Source: JAZREA01 sp045660545
GTDB taxonomy: Bacteria > Bacillota > Clostridia > Monoglobales > Firm-18
Assembly (NCBI GenBank): GCA_045660545.1
Contig: JAZREA010000005.1
Location: 11,719 to 75,718 of the forward strand
Length of the DNA stretch: 64,000 bases
Direction: 5' to 3'
Both the position numbers and the translations under genes were made by a program. Shown here piece after piece: positions 1 to 8,780 of this stretch; position 1 is the stretch's first letter, and each line of letters begins with the position of its first letter. The notes beneath the pieces are model-generated. The model saw only the letters and a program-made list of their open reading frames with translations, was not told the DNA's origin and did not search any database.

Positions 1-1231
1 CCCACCAGAGCTGACGGGAAATACACCAGTCGTGTACGTTTTCCATCCAGTTTGTGTATGTCTTGGTAAAGCGTTCAGGAACAAAGCGGGTAGTACCGTT
101 TTTAACAACTTCGAGCGCAGGCTCTGCAAGAGGCTGCATTTTAACAAACCACTGCTTTGAAGTCATAGGTTCTACGGTTGTTCCGCACCTGTAACACTGG
201 CCAACATTGTGTGAGTGGTCCTCAACTTTAAGCAGGAGGCCAAGCTTTTCCAAATCTGCTACAACGGCCTTTCTTGCCTCGTATCTGTCCATTCCCTCGT
301 ATTTGCCGCCGTTTGCGTTGATTGTTGCGTCGTCGTTCATAACCTTGATTTGTTCGAGGTTATGTCTAAGGCCAACTTCAAAGTCGTTAGGGTCGTGAGC
401 AGGAGTAATTTTAACGCAACCTGTTCCGAACTCCTTGTCGACGTAGTCGTCTGCGATAACGGGGATTTCTCTATCCATAAGAGGAAGCATAAGTGTCTTG
501 CCTACAAGGTCTTTATACCTTTCGTCTTCCGGATTAACCGCTACGGCAGTATCGCCCATCAAGGTCTCCGGACGGGTTGTAGCGATTATTACATAGCCGT
601 CTGAGCCTACGATTGGGTACTTAATGTGCCAGAAATGTCCCGGCTGGTCTGCGTACTCAACCTCTGCGTCAGAAAGCGCAGTAGTACAGTGAGGACACCA
701 GTTTATAATTCTGTTGCCCTGATATATAAGGCCCTTGTTGTATAGGTTTACAAACACTTCGCGGACTGCCTTTGAGCACTTTTCGTCCATTGTGAAGCGC
801 TCTCTGTCCCAGTCGCACGAGCTTCCGAGCTTTTTAAGCTGGTTTATGATGTTGCTGCCGTACTGGTGCTTCCATTCCCACACTCTTTCTAAGAACTTTT
901 CACGGCCGAGGTCGTATCTTGTCAGGCCTTCCTCGTTCCTTAAAACTTCTTCAACCTTTATCTGTGTGGCTATACCTGCGTGGTCTGTACCAGGCAGCCA
1001 AAGAGCTTCTTCGCCCTTCATTCTGTGGTATCTGATAAGTATATCCTGCAAGGTTTCGTCAAGCGCGTGGCCCATATGGAGCTTGCCTGTTACGTTTGGC
1101 GGCGGGATTACTATGGTAAAAGGCTTTTTGTCCGGGTTGGGCTTTGCGTGGAAATAGCCTTTTGACACCCATTCGTTATAGAGTCGGTCTTCAACCTTTT
1201 TCGGGTCGTACTTAGTTTCTAAGTTTTTCAT
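1..1231 (-). CDS. valS: Valine--tRNA ligase, N-terminal part (runs off the window edge)
   Basis: Class I aminoacyl-tRNA synthetase charging tRNA-Val in the cytoplasm. About 410 codons are present; the C-terminal half, including the KMSKS loop, lies outside the window. The start ATG is at 1231-1229. The N-terminus contains PPPNVTGKLHMGHAL with the HIGH-type motif HMGH at about residues 52-55, followed by GTDHAGIATQ, both typical of ValS. The ATG overlaps the TGA of the upstream LtaS-like gene (ATGA), so the two are probably translationally coupled and belong to the minus-strand operon that starts near 3817. No T-box leader is visible. Identity is firm; only the truncation limits the call. Confidence 0.96.
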   Translation of the reverse strand, partial: MKNLETKYDPKKVEDRLYNEWVSKGYFHAKPNPDKKPFTIVIPPPNVTGKLHMGHALDETLQDILIRYHRMKGEEALWLPGTDHAGIATQIKVEEVLRNEEGLTRYDLGREKFLERVWEWKHQYGSNIINQLKKLGSSCDWDRERFTMDEKCSKAVREVFVNLYNKGLIYQGNRIINWCPHCTTALSDAEVEYADQPGHFWHIKYPIVGSDGYVIIATTRPETLMGDTAVAVNPEDERYKDLVGKTLMLPLMDREIPVIADDYVDKEFGTGCVKITPAHDPNDFEVGLRHNLEQIKVMNDDATINANGGKYEGMDRYEARKAVVADLEKLGLLLKVEDHSHNVGQCYRCGTTVEPMTSKQWFVKMQPLAEPALEVVKNGTTRFVPERFTKTYTNWMENVHDWCISRQLWW

Positions 1232-3129
1232 TGGTCTTCTCCTCTTTCTACTTGGTAGTCCTTGATATTTCGATATTGCAATAATTTATATTTGTTTATT
1301 ACTTCGTTTTGTTCCTCTGTTAAAGTTTCCTCCAGCGTTCCGGGGTAGCCGTTATGGTTCCTCGAAAGCAGAGGTGCAAAGTTAGACATTTCGTCACAAA
1401 ACGCAAAGAACGGCGGAAGCTCTAAATCCATATATTTAAACATTTTAACAGCAAGATAGTTTGCTGAAATGAGCTCTTGCTCGCCCTTTAACTGAGGCTT
1501 GGTGCTTCTTAAAAATGCCTTATTGCCGATTATAAGATAGTCGGTTGAGTACATATTTAAAAGATTCTGTGCATCCTTACTTTCGCCGCCTATGTCGAGC
1601 CCTAACTTTTTGAACATAGTCTGCTCGTCGTCAAGGTAGGGAAGGTGGTCACCGAAGAACACTAAAACTGTGGGCTCATCTATGGTATTTATATAGTCAT
1701 AGATTGTTTCCAGCAAGACGTCTGCCGCCTTTATTCCGCCCAGGTAGTTGTTGATTATATAATATTCGTTTTCTGCAAGCTCGGGCGTTTTGGCAACGTA
1801 TTCCTTGCCGTAGGTGAGCCTTTTTTCGTTATACGGACCGTGGTTTTGTATCGTGATTGTGAAGCTGAAGTGGCCGCCCTCTTCACCGCTTTCGATATGC
1901 TTTTGAAAGTCGGATATTATCATATCCGAAGCCAGAGTGTCGTCGGCGTAATAACCTGTGGACAGGGGTATCTCTACGCCTTGTGCCTCTAAGTCATCTC
2001 TGGACGTAAAGCTGTCGAAGCCAAGCCTTGGATAAACGTTTTGCCTGTTATAAAACCAGGCGTTACCCGGGTGCATGGCGCTTGTTGTAAAGCCTGCTTC
2101 CTTAAAAAGCTGCACTATGGAGTAGGCGTCCTGGGTAATAAGCGTTTTGTATGCCGTAGGCATTGTGGGGCTGATTGCCGACGTGTTACAGCCCGTTAAA
2201 AACTCAAACTCGGTGCTTGATGTGGCCCCGCCAAAGCCCGGGACGTATATTTGTCCGTAGCAGGCTTTTTTTCTGAGATTGTTCATATATGAATAAGGGT
2301 TTTCGTCGACAAATTCGATATTTCCCCAATCCTGAACATCGGTGTAAGCTTCGCACATTATGGCTATAACATTTGGGGCGTCGGACGGGATTTTATTGTC
2401 CGGATACGCGGACAGTATTTCGTCCGTATTTTCACCTGAGTAACTGTCGGGCTTGTCATAGCGCATGACAGACGTATTGTTTATAAGAGAGTATACAAGG
2501 CCTTTGCTTGAAACGATTGTAGTTTCGTGGAAAATACCAAGATCCGCCAAAAGAGCGTTGTATATTCTGGTGTTTTGATATATCAGGCTATATGCTCCTG
2601 CGCTGAGCGCGAGGGTTACGACAATTCCTATAAGCGAGGTGAGAAGCCCCGGCCTTTTGTTTTTAACCCTTTTGGCAACAAACCAAAAGGACAAGGCACA
2701 CACGACGACTACCAGTATGACGATGCCGTCAACAGTAATGTCGTAGTTTTGGATAATATTTTTAGCCTCTTTTGCAAGAGAGAAATCTGTCGGATTAAGG
2801 GGCTCATCACGAAACTTGATTTTAAAGTGGTTGATGAGCAACAACACAGAGAGAACTATGTTTGTTATAATAAATGACCATGATATTTTGCCTATTGTGA
2901 AATACAAAAACAGCAAAAGTAAAAATATGGGGATTATGTTAAACAGCATAATGGGCCCATAAAGCTGAAGAACGTTGAAGTTTTGCGCAACCATCTGGTA
3001 CAAAACTGTCCAGATTGCCATGACAAAAAGCAAAATAAGGGAACGGTGCAGAGAAAAATCTCCGTTATCGTTAAACGTTTTTTTGATGTAATTGAAAATA
3101 GATTTAAAAAAAGATTTAACCTTTTGCAT
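1228..3129 (-). CDS. LTA synthase family sulfatase (membrane phosphoglycerol transferase)
   Basis: 633-residue membrane protein. The first ~210 residues hold about five hydrophobic segments, followed by an extracellular alkaline-phosphatase/sulfatase-fold domain. Visible LtaS-type signatures are NVIAIMCEAY (metal-binding Glu), TSSTEFEFLTG (region of the nucleophile Thr) and FFGDHLPYL (metal-binding Asp-His). The family transfers glycerol phosphate from phosphatidylglycerol onto a glycolipid to build lipoteichoic acid or related polymers; whether this one is the main synthase or a primase or paralogue cannot be told. It starts 9 bp after the HAD gene, behind a GAGGT site, and ends overlapping valS by 4 bp. 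Confidence 0.9.
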   Translation of the reverse strand: MQKVKSFFKSIFNYIKKTFNDNGDFSLHRSLILLFVMAIWTVLYQMVAQNFNVLQLYGPIMLFNIIPIFLLLLFLYFTIGKISWSFIITNIVLSVLLLINHFKIKFRDEPLNPTDFSLAKEAKNIIQNYDITVDGIVILVVVVCALSFWFVAKRVKNKRPGLLTSLIGIVVTLALSAGAYSLIYQNTRIYNALLADLGIFHETTIVSSKGLVYSLINNTSVMRYDKPDSYSGENTDEILSAYPDNKIPSDAPNVIAIMCEAYTDVQDWGNIEFVDENPYSYMNNLRKKACYGQIYVPGFGGATSSTEFEFLTGCNTSAISPTMPTAYKTLITQDAYSIVQLFKEAGFTTSAMHPGNAWFYNRQNVYPRLGFDSFTSRDDLEAQGVEIPLSTGYYADDTLASDMIISDFQKHIESGEEGGHFSFTITIQNHGPYNEKRLTYGKEYVAKTPELAENEYYIINNYLGGIKAADVLLETIYDYINTIDEPTVLVFFGDHLPYLDDEQTMFKKLGLDIGGESKDAQNLLNMYSTDYLIIGNKAFLRSTKPQLKGEQELISANYLAVKMFKYMDLELPPFFAFCDEMSNFAPLLSRNHNGYPGTLEETLTEEQNEVINKYKLLQYRNIKDYQVERGEDQ

Positions 3130-3138
3130 AAATTAACC

Positions 3139-3783
3139 TCATTTTATTTTCAATATCTCCAATGGGTGAGAAACAATCGCCTGCGGACCGCCGCTTTGTA
3201 ACTCTTTTTCGTCTCTGAATCCCCAGAGCGCACCTATTGTAAACAGGCCTGTGTTTTTACCTGTTTTCATATCTGTTAAGGTGTCTCCCGTGTATATGCA
3301 GTCGCTCTTTGTAACGCCGAGGGATTTGATTACGGCCTCGGGCATATCGGGAGCGGGCTTTACGGGCACGCCTTCTTTTTGCCCCAGGCAGACGTCTATA
3401 AGGTCGCCGAAAAGCTCGTCACAAATCTTTTTGACAGTGGAGTGGGGCTTGTTGGAGACAACGCCTGTTTTGCATCCGTTTTTCTTAAGATTTTGTAAAA
3501 GCTCTACAATTCCATCGTAGGGCTCGGTCAGATACATAAAGTCGTCGTCATATGTAGAGTTGTATTCGGGATAGACTTTGTCAAAAAACAGTTCCTCGTC
3601 CGCGCCGACCTCTGCGAGCATACGCTTTACAAGGGTTACCGCGCCGTCGCCTACCAAAAGCTTGTAACGCTCGGTTGGTATGGTGTCAAGACCATATTTT
3701 GCAAGCGCGCGGTTTGCAAAGTAAGCTATTGAATTTAACGAGTTTACCAAAGTGCCATCCAAATCAAATAAATAAGTTCTCAT
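3139..3783 (-). CDS. HAD-family hydrolase, phosphoglycolate-phosphatase-like
   Basis: 214 residues. HAD motifs are in order: motif I FDLDGTLVNS at the N-terminus (nucleophile and acid/base Asp), motif II VVSNKP, a conserved Lys in PVKPAPD, and motif IV YTGDTLTDMKTG. The cap between motifs I and II is helical (subfamily IA), as in Gph/PpaX/YsbA-type small-molecule phosphatases. The substrate cannot be read from sequence; phosphoglycolate or a nucleotide/sugar phosphate is likely. First gene of a minus-strand operon with the LtaS-like gene and valS. The start ATG at 3783 has an AAGGAG site 7 bp upstream and a strong promoter at 3817-3845. Confidence 0.88.
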   Translation of the reverse strand: MRTYLFDLDGTLVNSLNSIAYFANRALAKYGLDTIPTERYKLLVGDGAVTLVKRMLAEVGADEELFFDKVYPEYNSTYDDDFMYLTEPYDGIVELLQNLKKNGCKTGVVSNKPHSTVKKICDELFGDLIDVCLGQKEGVPVKPAPDMPEAVIKSLGVTKSDCIYTGDTLTDMKTGKNTGLFTIGALWGFRDEKELQSGGPQAIVSHPLEILKIK

Positions 3784-3816
3784 TAGTATTTCTCCTTATT
3801 AATTATATGCTTTTCT

Positions 3817-3845
3817 ATTTTACTACAAAAGGCCTAAATAGTCAA
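3817..3845 (-). promoter_or_regulatory. Sigma-A promoter of the HAD-ltaS-valS operon
   Basis: Read on the minus strand: -35 TTGACT (3845-3840), 17-bp spacer, -10 TAAAAT (3822-3817). It lies about 35 bp upstream of the HAD start codon and is divergent from the rimP promoter. Confidence 0.75.
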
Positions 3846-3946
3846 TAAATTTAGGAAAAAATCTGTCGTTTGCATATATAATGAAGAAAAAATTATATAT
3901 GATATTGAAAAATGCTAAAAAAAGGGCATAAATTTTTAAAAAAGTA

Positions 3947-3975
3947 TTGCTTTTGGAACAAAAGTATGTTAAAAT
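3947..3975 (+). promoter_or_regulatory. Sigma-A promoter of the rimP-nusA-infB operon
   Basis: -35 TTGCTT (3947-3952), 17-bp spacer, -10 TAAAAT (3970-3975). The same two hexamers and spacing recur before pfkA at 26059. It lies about 75 bp upstream of the rimP GTG. Confidence 0.75.
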
Positions 3976-4003
3976 ATGACACAGAAGGTATATTGGATAA
4001 GTC

Positions 4004-4027
4004 AAGGAGTGGGGTTTCCCACTCTTT
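4004..4027 (+). promoter_or_regulatory. Hairpin in the rimP 5' leader
   Basis: Perfect 7-bp stem GAGTGGG/CCCACTC (4007-4013 with 4018-4024) with a GTTT loop, extended by AAG/TTT pairing on the outside and followed by a T-rich stretch. It sits between the promoter and the rimP ribosome binding site. A leader hairpin before rimP-nusA is compatible with attenuation or antitermination, but no regulator is evident. Confidence 0.5.
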
Positions 4028-4051
4028 GTTTATTGTTTGGAGGTGTAAATT

Positions 4052-4513
4052 GTGATATTTTCAAAGACGGAAAAGCTTACTTACGATATGGCTTTGCCTA
4101 TTGTTAACTCCAATGGTTACGAGATTTATGACGTTGAGTACGTTAAGGAAGGACCGCACTGGTTTTTGAGAGTTTTTATCGACCGTGAAGAAGGGGTTAA
4201 TATCGATGACTGCGAGGTTATAAGCAGAAGCCTTGGTGCTTTGCTCGACGAGAAGGACTGCATCGGAAGTAATTACTTTTTAGAAGTATCCTCCCCGGGA
4301 ATTGAGAGGAACCTGCGCCACGACGAGCACTTCCAAAGTGCAGTTGGGCAATCGGTAAAAATCAAGCTTTACAAGCAGGTGGGCGACCTAAAAGAGGTCG
4401 AGGGTGAGCTTATCGCCGCAGAACACGACAAGCTGACGGTTGACGCACAAAACGGCCCGATTGATGTGGAAAAGAAAAATATTGCAAAGGCTAATATATT
4501 ATTTGAGTTTTAA
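4052..4513 (+). CDS. rimP: Ribosome maturation factor RimP
   Basis: 153 residues, the usual length. Needed for maturation of the 30S subunit. Family signatures are YEIYDVEYVKEGPHWFLRVFID in the N-terminal alpha/beta domain, then VNIDDCEVISRSLGALLDE and FLEVSSPGIERNL; the C-terminal part is a small SH3-like barrel. GTG start at 4052 with GGAGGT 8 bp upstream. First gene of the operon that continues with nusA, the classical Firmicute order. Confidence 0.95.
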   Translation: MIFSKTEKLTYDMALPIVNSNGYEIYDVEYVKEGPHWFLRVFIDREEGVNIDDCEVISRSLGALLDEKDCIGSNYFLEVSSPGIERNLRHDEHFQSAVGQSVKIKLYKQVGDLKEVEGELIAAEHDKLTVDAQNGPIDVEKKNIAKANILFEF

Positions 4514-4537
4514 TAAAACAGGAGGATTTTGGAAAAA

Positions 4538-5575
4538 ATGAGTGAAGATTTTGTAACATTACTTGAAGAGTTTGAAAAAGAAAAAGGCATAAGCCGCGAC
4601 ATTCTTATCGAAGCCCTGGAGACCGCACTTGTTTCTGCTTACAAAAGAAACTACGGAAGCAACCAGGACGTAAAGGTTGAAATCGACAGACAAAACGGCA
4701 GTATGAGAGTGTTTATAAAAAAGATTGTTGTTGCAGTTGTTGAGGATGCCGACACACAGATTTCGCTTGACGAGGCAAAGGAAATCAGCCCTTCTTATTC
4801 CGAGGGGGATGTGGTTGAAATTGCTACTGCTCCACGTACATTCGGCCGTATTGCGGCACAGACTGCAAGACAGGTTGTTACACAAAGAATCAGGGAAGCA
4901 GAAAGAGGCATGTTCTACAACCAGTTTGCCGACAAGCTAAACGACATTGTTAGCGGTACTGTTCAGAGAGTTGAAAAGAGAAGTGTTATTTTAAGAGTTG
5001 GAAGCGCTGACGCAATGCTTATGCAACAGGAACAGGTGGAGGCAGACAACTATCATCCGGGCCAGCGTCTTAAACTTTACGTTGTAGACGTACAGAGAAC
5101 TACAAAGGGTCCACAGGTTATTATTTCGAGAACTCACAGCGGGCTTGTAAGAAAGCTCTTTGAACTTGAAGTTCCTGAAATTGCAACAGGTGTTGTTGAG
5201 ATTAAAGGCGTTTCGAGAGAAGCCGGTTCGAGAACGAAGATTGCTGTTTTTGCCGCTGATTCCAACGTCGACCCGATTGGCGCATGCGTAGGTCCTAAGG
5301 GCGCTCGTGTTCAGGCGATTGTTGACGAGCTTATGGGAGAGAAAATAGACATCATCAAGTACAGCGAAGACCCGGCTGAGTATGTTTCGGCTGCACTTGC
5401 TCCGACAACTGTCCTAAAATGCGACGTTAACGAGGCTGAAAAGTGCTGTACCGTTACCGTTAACGCAGACCAGCTTTCGCTCGCTATCGGTAAAGAGGGA
5501 CAAAACGTACGCCTTGCAGCTAAGCTTACCGGTTGGAAAATCGACATAGTAAAAGCAGAAGGCGATGATGCTTAA
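4538..5575 (+). CDS. nusA: Transcription termination/antitermination protein NusA
   Basis: 345 residues. Binds RNA polymerase and modulates pausing, termination and antitermination. The N-terminal polymerase-binding domain (about 1-125) is followed by an S1 domain (SGTVQRVEKRSVILRVG, about 130-200) and two KH domains (GACVGPKGARVQAIVDEL; LAIGKEGQNVRLAAKL). It lacks the extra acidic repeats of proteobacterial NusA, as is normal in Firmicutes. The ATG at 4538 is preferred over the in-frame TTG at 4529, which is only 2 bp from the GGAGGA site. The stop overlaps the rnpM start (TAATG). Confidence 0.96.
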   Translation: MSEDFVTLLEEFEKEKGISRDILIEALETALVSAYKRNYGSNQDVKVEIDRQNGSMRVFIKKIVVAVVEDADTQISLDEAKEISPSYSEGDVVEIATAPRTFGRIAAQTARQVVTQRIREAERGMFYNQFADKLNDIVSGTVQRVEKRSVILRVGSADAMLMQQEQVEADNYHPGQRLKLYVVDVQRTTKGPQVIISRTHSGLVRKLFELEVPEIATGVVEIKGVSREAGSRTKIAVFAADSNVDPIGACVGPKGARVQAIVDELMGEKIDIIKYSEDPAEYVSAALAPTTVLKCDVNEAEKCCTVTVNADQLSLAIGKEGQNVRLAAKLTGWKIDIVKAEGDDA

Positions 5576-5847
5576 TGAAGCACAAAAAGATTTTTGAAGA
5601 CGGCAAATATGTTCCGCAGCGTATGTGTGTCGCTTGTCGGTGTGTCAGGCCAAAGGCGGAGCTTATACGGGTTGCCCGTATGGGTGAGGGCGTAAGTGTT
5701 TCTGACGGCGGCGGACGCGGAGCGTATGTTTGCAAAAACAAGGAATGTATCTTAAAGGCCCAGAAAACCGAAGCGTTAAAAAGAGGGCTTGGGACATTCG
5801 TTTCTTCTGAAATTTATGAGGAGTGTATGAATATTGACGGAAAGTAA
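5575..5847 (+). CDS. rnpM: RNase P modulator RnpM (YlxR family)
   Basis: 90 residues, a small basic protein of the YlxR family between nusA and ylxQ. Signatures are MCVACRCVRPKAELIRV near the N-terminus and the diagnostic GRGAYVC followed by a second Cys. YlxR of Bacillus has been renamed RnpM because it binds and modulates RNase P; it has also been linked to metabolic regulation. The ATG overlaps the nusA stop and the 3' end overlaps ylxQ by 14 bp, so translation is probably coupled. Confidence 0.93.
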   Translation: MKHKKIFEDGKYVPQRMCVACRCVRPKAELIRVARMGEGVSVSDGGGRGAYVCKNKECILKAQKTEALKRGLGTFVSSEIYEECMNIDGK

Positions 5848-6169
5848 ATTTTACGGTATGTTGGGGCTTGCACGTCGTTCGGGCAATTTGGCTTTTGGCA
5901 CCGACGCTGTACTTAACGCGGTAAGGGGAGGCAAGGCAGAGCTTGTAGTTATATCCTGCGACTGCTCCAAGAACACTGCGAAAAAGCTTGTGGACAAATG
6001 CAGCTTTTACAAAACAGAGCACATCACTTTCGCCACAAGCGAAAAGCTTGGTAAGGCTACGGGAAACGACAACAGTGTCGCGCTTGCAATTACTGATAAA
6101 AATTTTGCTGACGCAATTTTAGATATATACAATAATTTAACGGAGGTGGCTGAAAATGGCAGCTGTTAA
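5834..6169 (+). CDS. rplGA: L7Ae-family ribosomal protein YlxQ
   Basis: 111 residues with the L7Ae/L30e fold; GMLGLARRSGNLAFGTDAVLNAVRGGKAELVVIS is the typical start of this family. Such proteins bind kink-turn RNA; YlxQ is regarded as a ribosome-associated accessory protein. TTG start at 5834 behind GAGGAG, inside the end of rnpM. The 3' end overlaps infB by 14 bp. Start codon choice is supported by alignment to the usual family N-terminus. Confidence 0.9.
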   Translation: MTESKFYGMLGLARRSGNLAFGTDAVLNAVRGGKAELVVISCDCSKNTAKKLVDKCSFYKTEHITFATSEKLGKATGNDNSVALAITDKNFADAILDIYNNLTEVAENGSC

Positions 6170-8411
6170 AATTAAAATTAGCGCTGTGGCTAAGGATTTA
6201 GCCGTTGACAAGAACGAGGTACTTGAGCTTTTGCAGACTTTTGGAAGCAAGGCGAAGAGTGCGCAGAGTTCTATTGAATCTAACGAGCTTGACATAGTTT
6301 TTGAGCATTTTACACAAAAATATCAGGTCGAGGACTTTGGCTTCGAAAAGCTTTTGGAGGCAAAAAAGGAAGAAGAAAAGCCCGCAAAGGAAGAGAAGAA
6401 GGTTGAGGAGACCGAGGCCTTGGAAGATATTGTGGACGACGCTCCTATACAGAAAAAGTCGAGATATGTTGATACGCGTACTGTTAGTGTAGACCTTGAA
6501 AAGTATGACACTGAAAAGATTGAGGAGCTTGTTCCCCAAAACATTGATGAGAGCAAGACCGCTAAAAAGCAGAAAATCAAAAAGAAAACAGGCGGAACAA
6601 TTGAAGGCAAGAACGAAAAGCTTGTAAAAGAGAAAAAGGAAAAGGAAGCTGAGGCAGAAAACGTTGTTGTTTATATGGGCGACGAGATTTCTGTCGGCGA
6701 GTTTGCTGAAAAGCTTGGCAGACCTTCAAACGAAGTTGTTAAGTGCCTTATGATGATTGGTGTTATGGCGTCTGTTAGCCAGAGCATCGATTTTGACACG
6801 GCGGCGTTGATTGCAACAGAATTTAACGCTACGGTTGAAAAAGAGGTTATTGTAACGGAAGAAGATGTACTCTTCAACGACGTTGAGGACAGCGAGGATT
6901 CGTTAGTTCCGCGCCCACCTGTTGTTGTTATTATGGGACACGTTGACCACGGTAAGACAAAGACTCTTGACTACATCAGAAAAACGCACGTTATCGACAC
7001 AGAAGCGGGCGGTATTACTCAGCACATCGGTGCTTACAGAGTGCACATTAAAGACAGAGACATCACGTTTTTGGATACCCCAGGACACGAAGCGTTTACC
7101 GCTATGCGTATGAGGGGTGCGCAGGTTACTGATATTGCAATACTGGTAGTTGCGGCGGACGACGGTATTATGCCGCAGACTGTTGAGGCTATTAACCACG
7201 CCAAGGCTGCGAACGTAAGCATAATTGTTGCTATTAACAAAATCGACAAGGAGACTGCAAACCCAGACCTTGTTAAGCAGCAGCTTACAGAACACGGGCT
7301 TGTTCCTGAAGAATGGGGCGGAGATACTATCTGCGTTCCGATTTCAGCTTTGCGCGGCGACAACATAGACACATTGCTTGAAATGGTACTTTTGGTTGCA
7401 GATATGAAGGAGTTAAAAGCTAACCCAGACAGAATGGCAAAGGGTACTGTTATCGAGGCTAAGCTTGATAAGGGCAGAGGTCCTGTTTCGACTGTTTTGG
7501 TACAAAACGGTACGCTAAACGTCGGAGACGTTGTTGTAGCAGGTACTGCAGTTGGTAAGGTCCGTGCTATGATTGACGATATGGGCAGAAGAATTAAAAA
7601 GGCGGGCCCGAGTATGCCTGTTGAGATTTTGGGTCTTAGCGAAGTTCCTGAGGGCGGTGACGCTTTCTACGCTGTTACTGACGAAAGAAAGGCACGCGAA
7701 GTAGTTGAAAAAAGAAGACAGAAAATCAAGGACGAATACAACAAGTCGACACAACAGGTTGTTTCGCTTGATGCTTTGTTTACACAGATTGAACAGGGAC
7801 AGATAAAAGACCTTAACATCATCATAAAAGCAGACGTACAAGGCTCTGTTGAGGCTATTAAGCAGTCGCTTGAAAAGCTTACAAACGACGAGGTAAGAAT
7901 CAGAATAATTCACGGCGGCGCAGGAACAATAAGTGAGTCGGATGTTATGCTGGCTTCTGCTTCAAACGCGATTATTGTCGGATTTAACGTAAGACCTGAC
8001 GCGGCTACTATGGAGTCTGCTGCACGTCAGAACGTTGAAATCAGGCTTTACCGTGTAATTTATCAGGCAATCGAGGAAATTGAAGCCGCTATGAAGGGTA
8101 TGCTTGAACCTACATTTAAGGAAAATGTTATTGGTCACGCAGAGATTCGTCAGACATACAAGATTTCCGGTGTCGGAACAATCGGCGGTTGCTACGTTAC
8201 TGACGGTAAAATCCAGAGAAACTGCGAAGTGCGTATCGTTCGTGACGGTATTGTTGTTCACGAGGGTACTATGAACTCGTTAAAGAGATTTAAAGACGAC
8301 GCAAAAGAAGTTACAACGGGCTACGAGTGTGGTATTGGCATCGAAAGATTTAACGATATCAAAGAGCGCGACGTTGTAGAATGCTTTGTTATGGAGGAAA
8401 TCCCAAGATAA
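6156..8411 (+). CDS. infB: Translation initiation factor IF-2
   Basis: 751-residue GTPase that places initiator tRNA on the 30S subunit. Two IF2_N-type modules (about 1-55 and 170-225) flank a charged, Lys/Glu-rich linker. The G domain starts near residue 261 with GHVDHGKT (G1), then DTPGHEAF (G3) and NKIDK (G4). Domain II and the fMet-tRNA-binding C-terminal domain follow. ATG start at 6156 within the end of ylxQ, with GGAGGTGG upstream. The basic/acidic linker is short compared with enterobacterial IF-2 but ordinary for Firmicutes. Confidence 0.97.
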   Translation: MAAVKIKISAVAKDLAVDKNEVLELLQTFGSKAKSAQSSIESNELDIVFEHFTQKYQVEDFGFEKLLEAKKEEEKPAKEEKKVEETEALEDIVDDAPIQKKSRYVDTRTVSVDLEKYDTEKIEELVPQNIDESKTAKKQKIKKKTGGTIEGKNEKLVKEKKEKEAEAENVVVYMGDEISVGEFAEKLGRPSNEVVKCLMMIGVMASVSQSIDFDTAALIATEFNATVEKEVIVTEEDVLFNDVEDSEDSLVPRPPVVVIMGHVDHGKTKTLDYIRKTHVIDTEAGGITQHIGAYRVHIKDRDITFLDTPGHEAFTAMRMRGAQVTDIAILVVAADDGIMPQTVEAINHAKAANVSIIVAINKIDKETANPDLVKQQLTEHGLVPEEWGGDTICVPISALRGDNIDTLLEMVLLVADMKELKANPDRMAKGTVIEAKLDKGRGPVSTVLVQNGTLNVGDVVVAGTAVGKVRAMIDDMGRRIKKAGPSMPVEILGLSEVPEGGDAFYAVTDERKAREVVEKRRQKIKDEYNKSTQQVVSLDALFTQIEQGQIKDLNIIIKADVQGSVEAIKQSLEKLTNDEVRIRIIHGGAGTISESDVMLASASNAIIVGFNVRPDAATMESAARQNVEIRLYRVIYQAIEEIEAAMKGMLEPTFKENVIGHAEIRQTYKISGVGTIGGCYVTDGKIQRNCEVRIVRDGIVVHEGTMNSLKRFKDDAKEVTTGYECGIGIERFNDIKERDVVECFVMEEIPR

Positions 8412-8423
8412 AGGGGCGATAAT

Positions 8424-8768
8424 ATGGCAAACAGAATTGACAGAATTAACGAAGAAGCTAAAAAAGAGATTAGCGCCATAATACGAGAGCTTAAAGACCC
8501 TCGTGTTGTGGGCGGTCTTTGCAGTATTGTTTCGGTTGATGTTACAAAAGACCTTCGTTGGTGCAAGGCGTATGTAAGCGTACTGGGCGACGAAGAAAAG
8601 CAAAAGGCGGCTATAAAGGGGCTTAAAAATGCGGCAGGCTTTGTCAGAAAAGAGCTTGCAGGCAGGCTTGGGCTTAGGTACACGCCTGAAATATTGTTTG
8701 TGCTTGACAACTCAATCGAACACGGCGCACACATTAACAAGCTGCTTAACGATATTAACAACAAGTAA
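8424..8768 (+). CDS. rbfA: 30S ribosome-binding factor RbfA
   Basis: 114 residues, the usual length; a KH-fold cold-shock protein that helps mature the 5' end of 16S rRNA. Family features are NRIDRINEEAKKEISAIIRELKDPRV at the N-terminus and CKAYVSVLGDEEKQKAAIKGLKNAAGFVRKELAGRLGLRYTPEI, ending in a helix with the usual IEHGAHINKLL. It follows infB by 12 bp with a weak AAGGGG site and is co-transcribed with it. Confidence 0.95.
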   Translation: MANRIDRINEEAKKEISAIIRELKDPRVVGGLCSIVSVDVTKDLRWCKAYVSVLGDEEKQKAAIKGLKNAAGFVRKELAGRLGLRYTPEILFVLDNSIEHGAHINKLLNDINNK

Positions 8769-8780
8769 GGAGCGGTAAAT

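Noticed and set aside
3823..4005. 60-codon minus-strand reading frame between the HAD gene and rimP
   Set aside because: Low-complexity Phe/Ile/Tyr-rich product from AT-rich DNA, no ribosome binding site, and it covers two divergent promoters.
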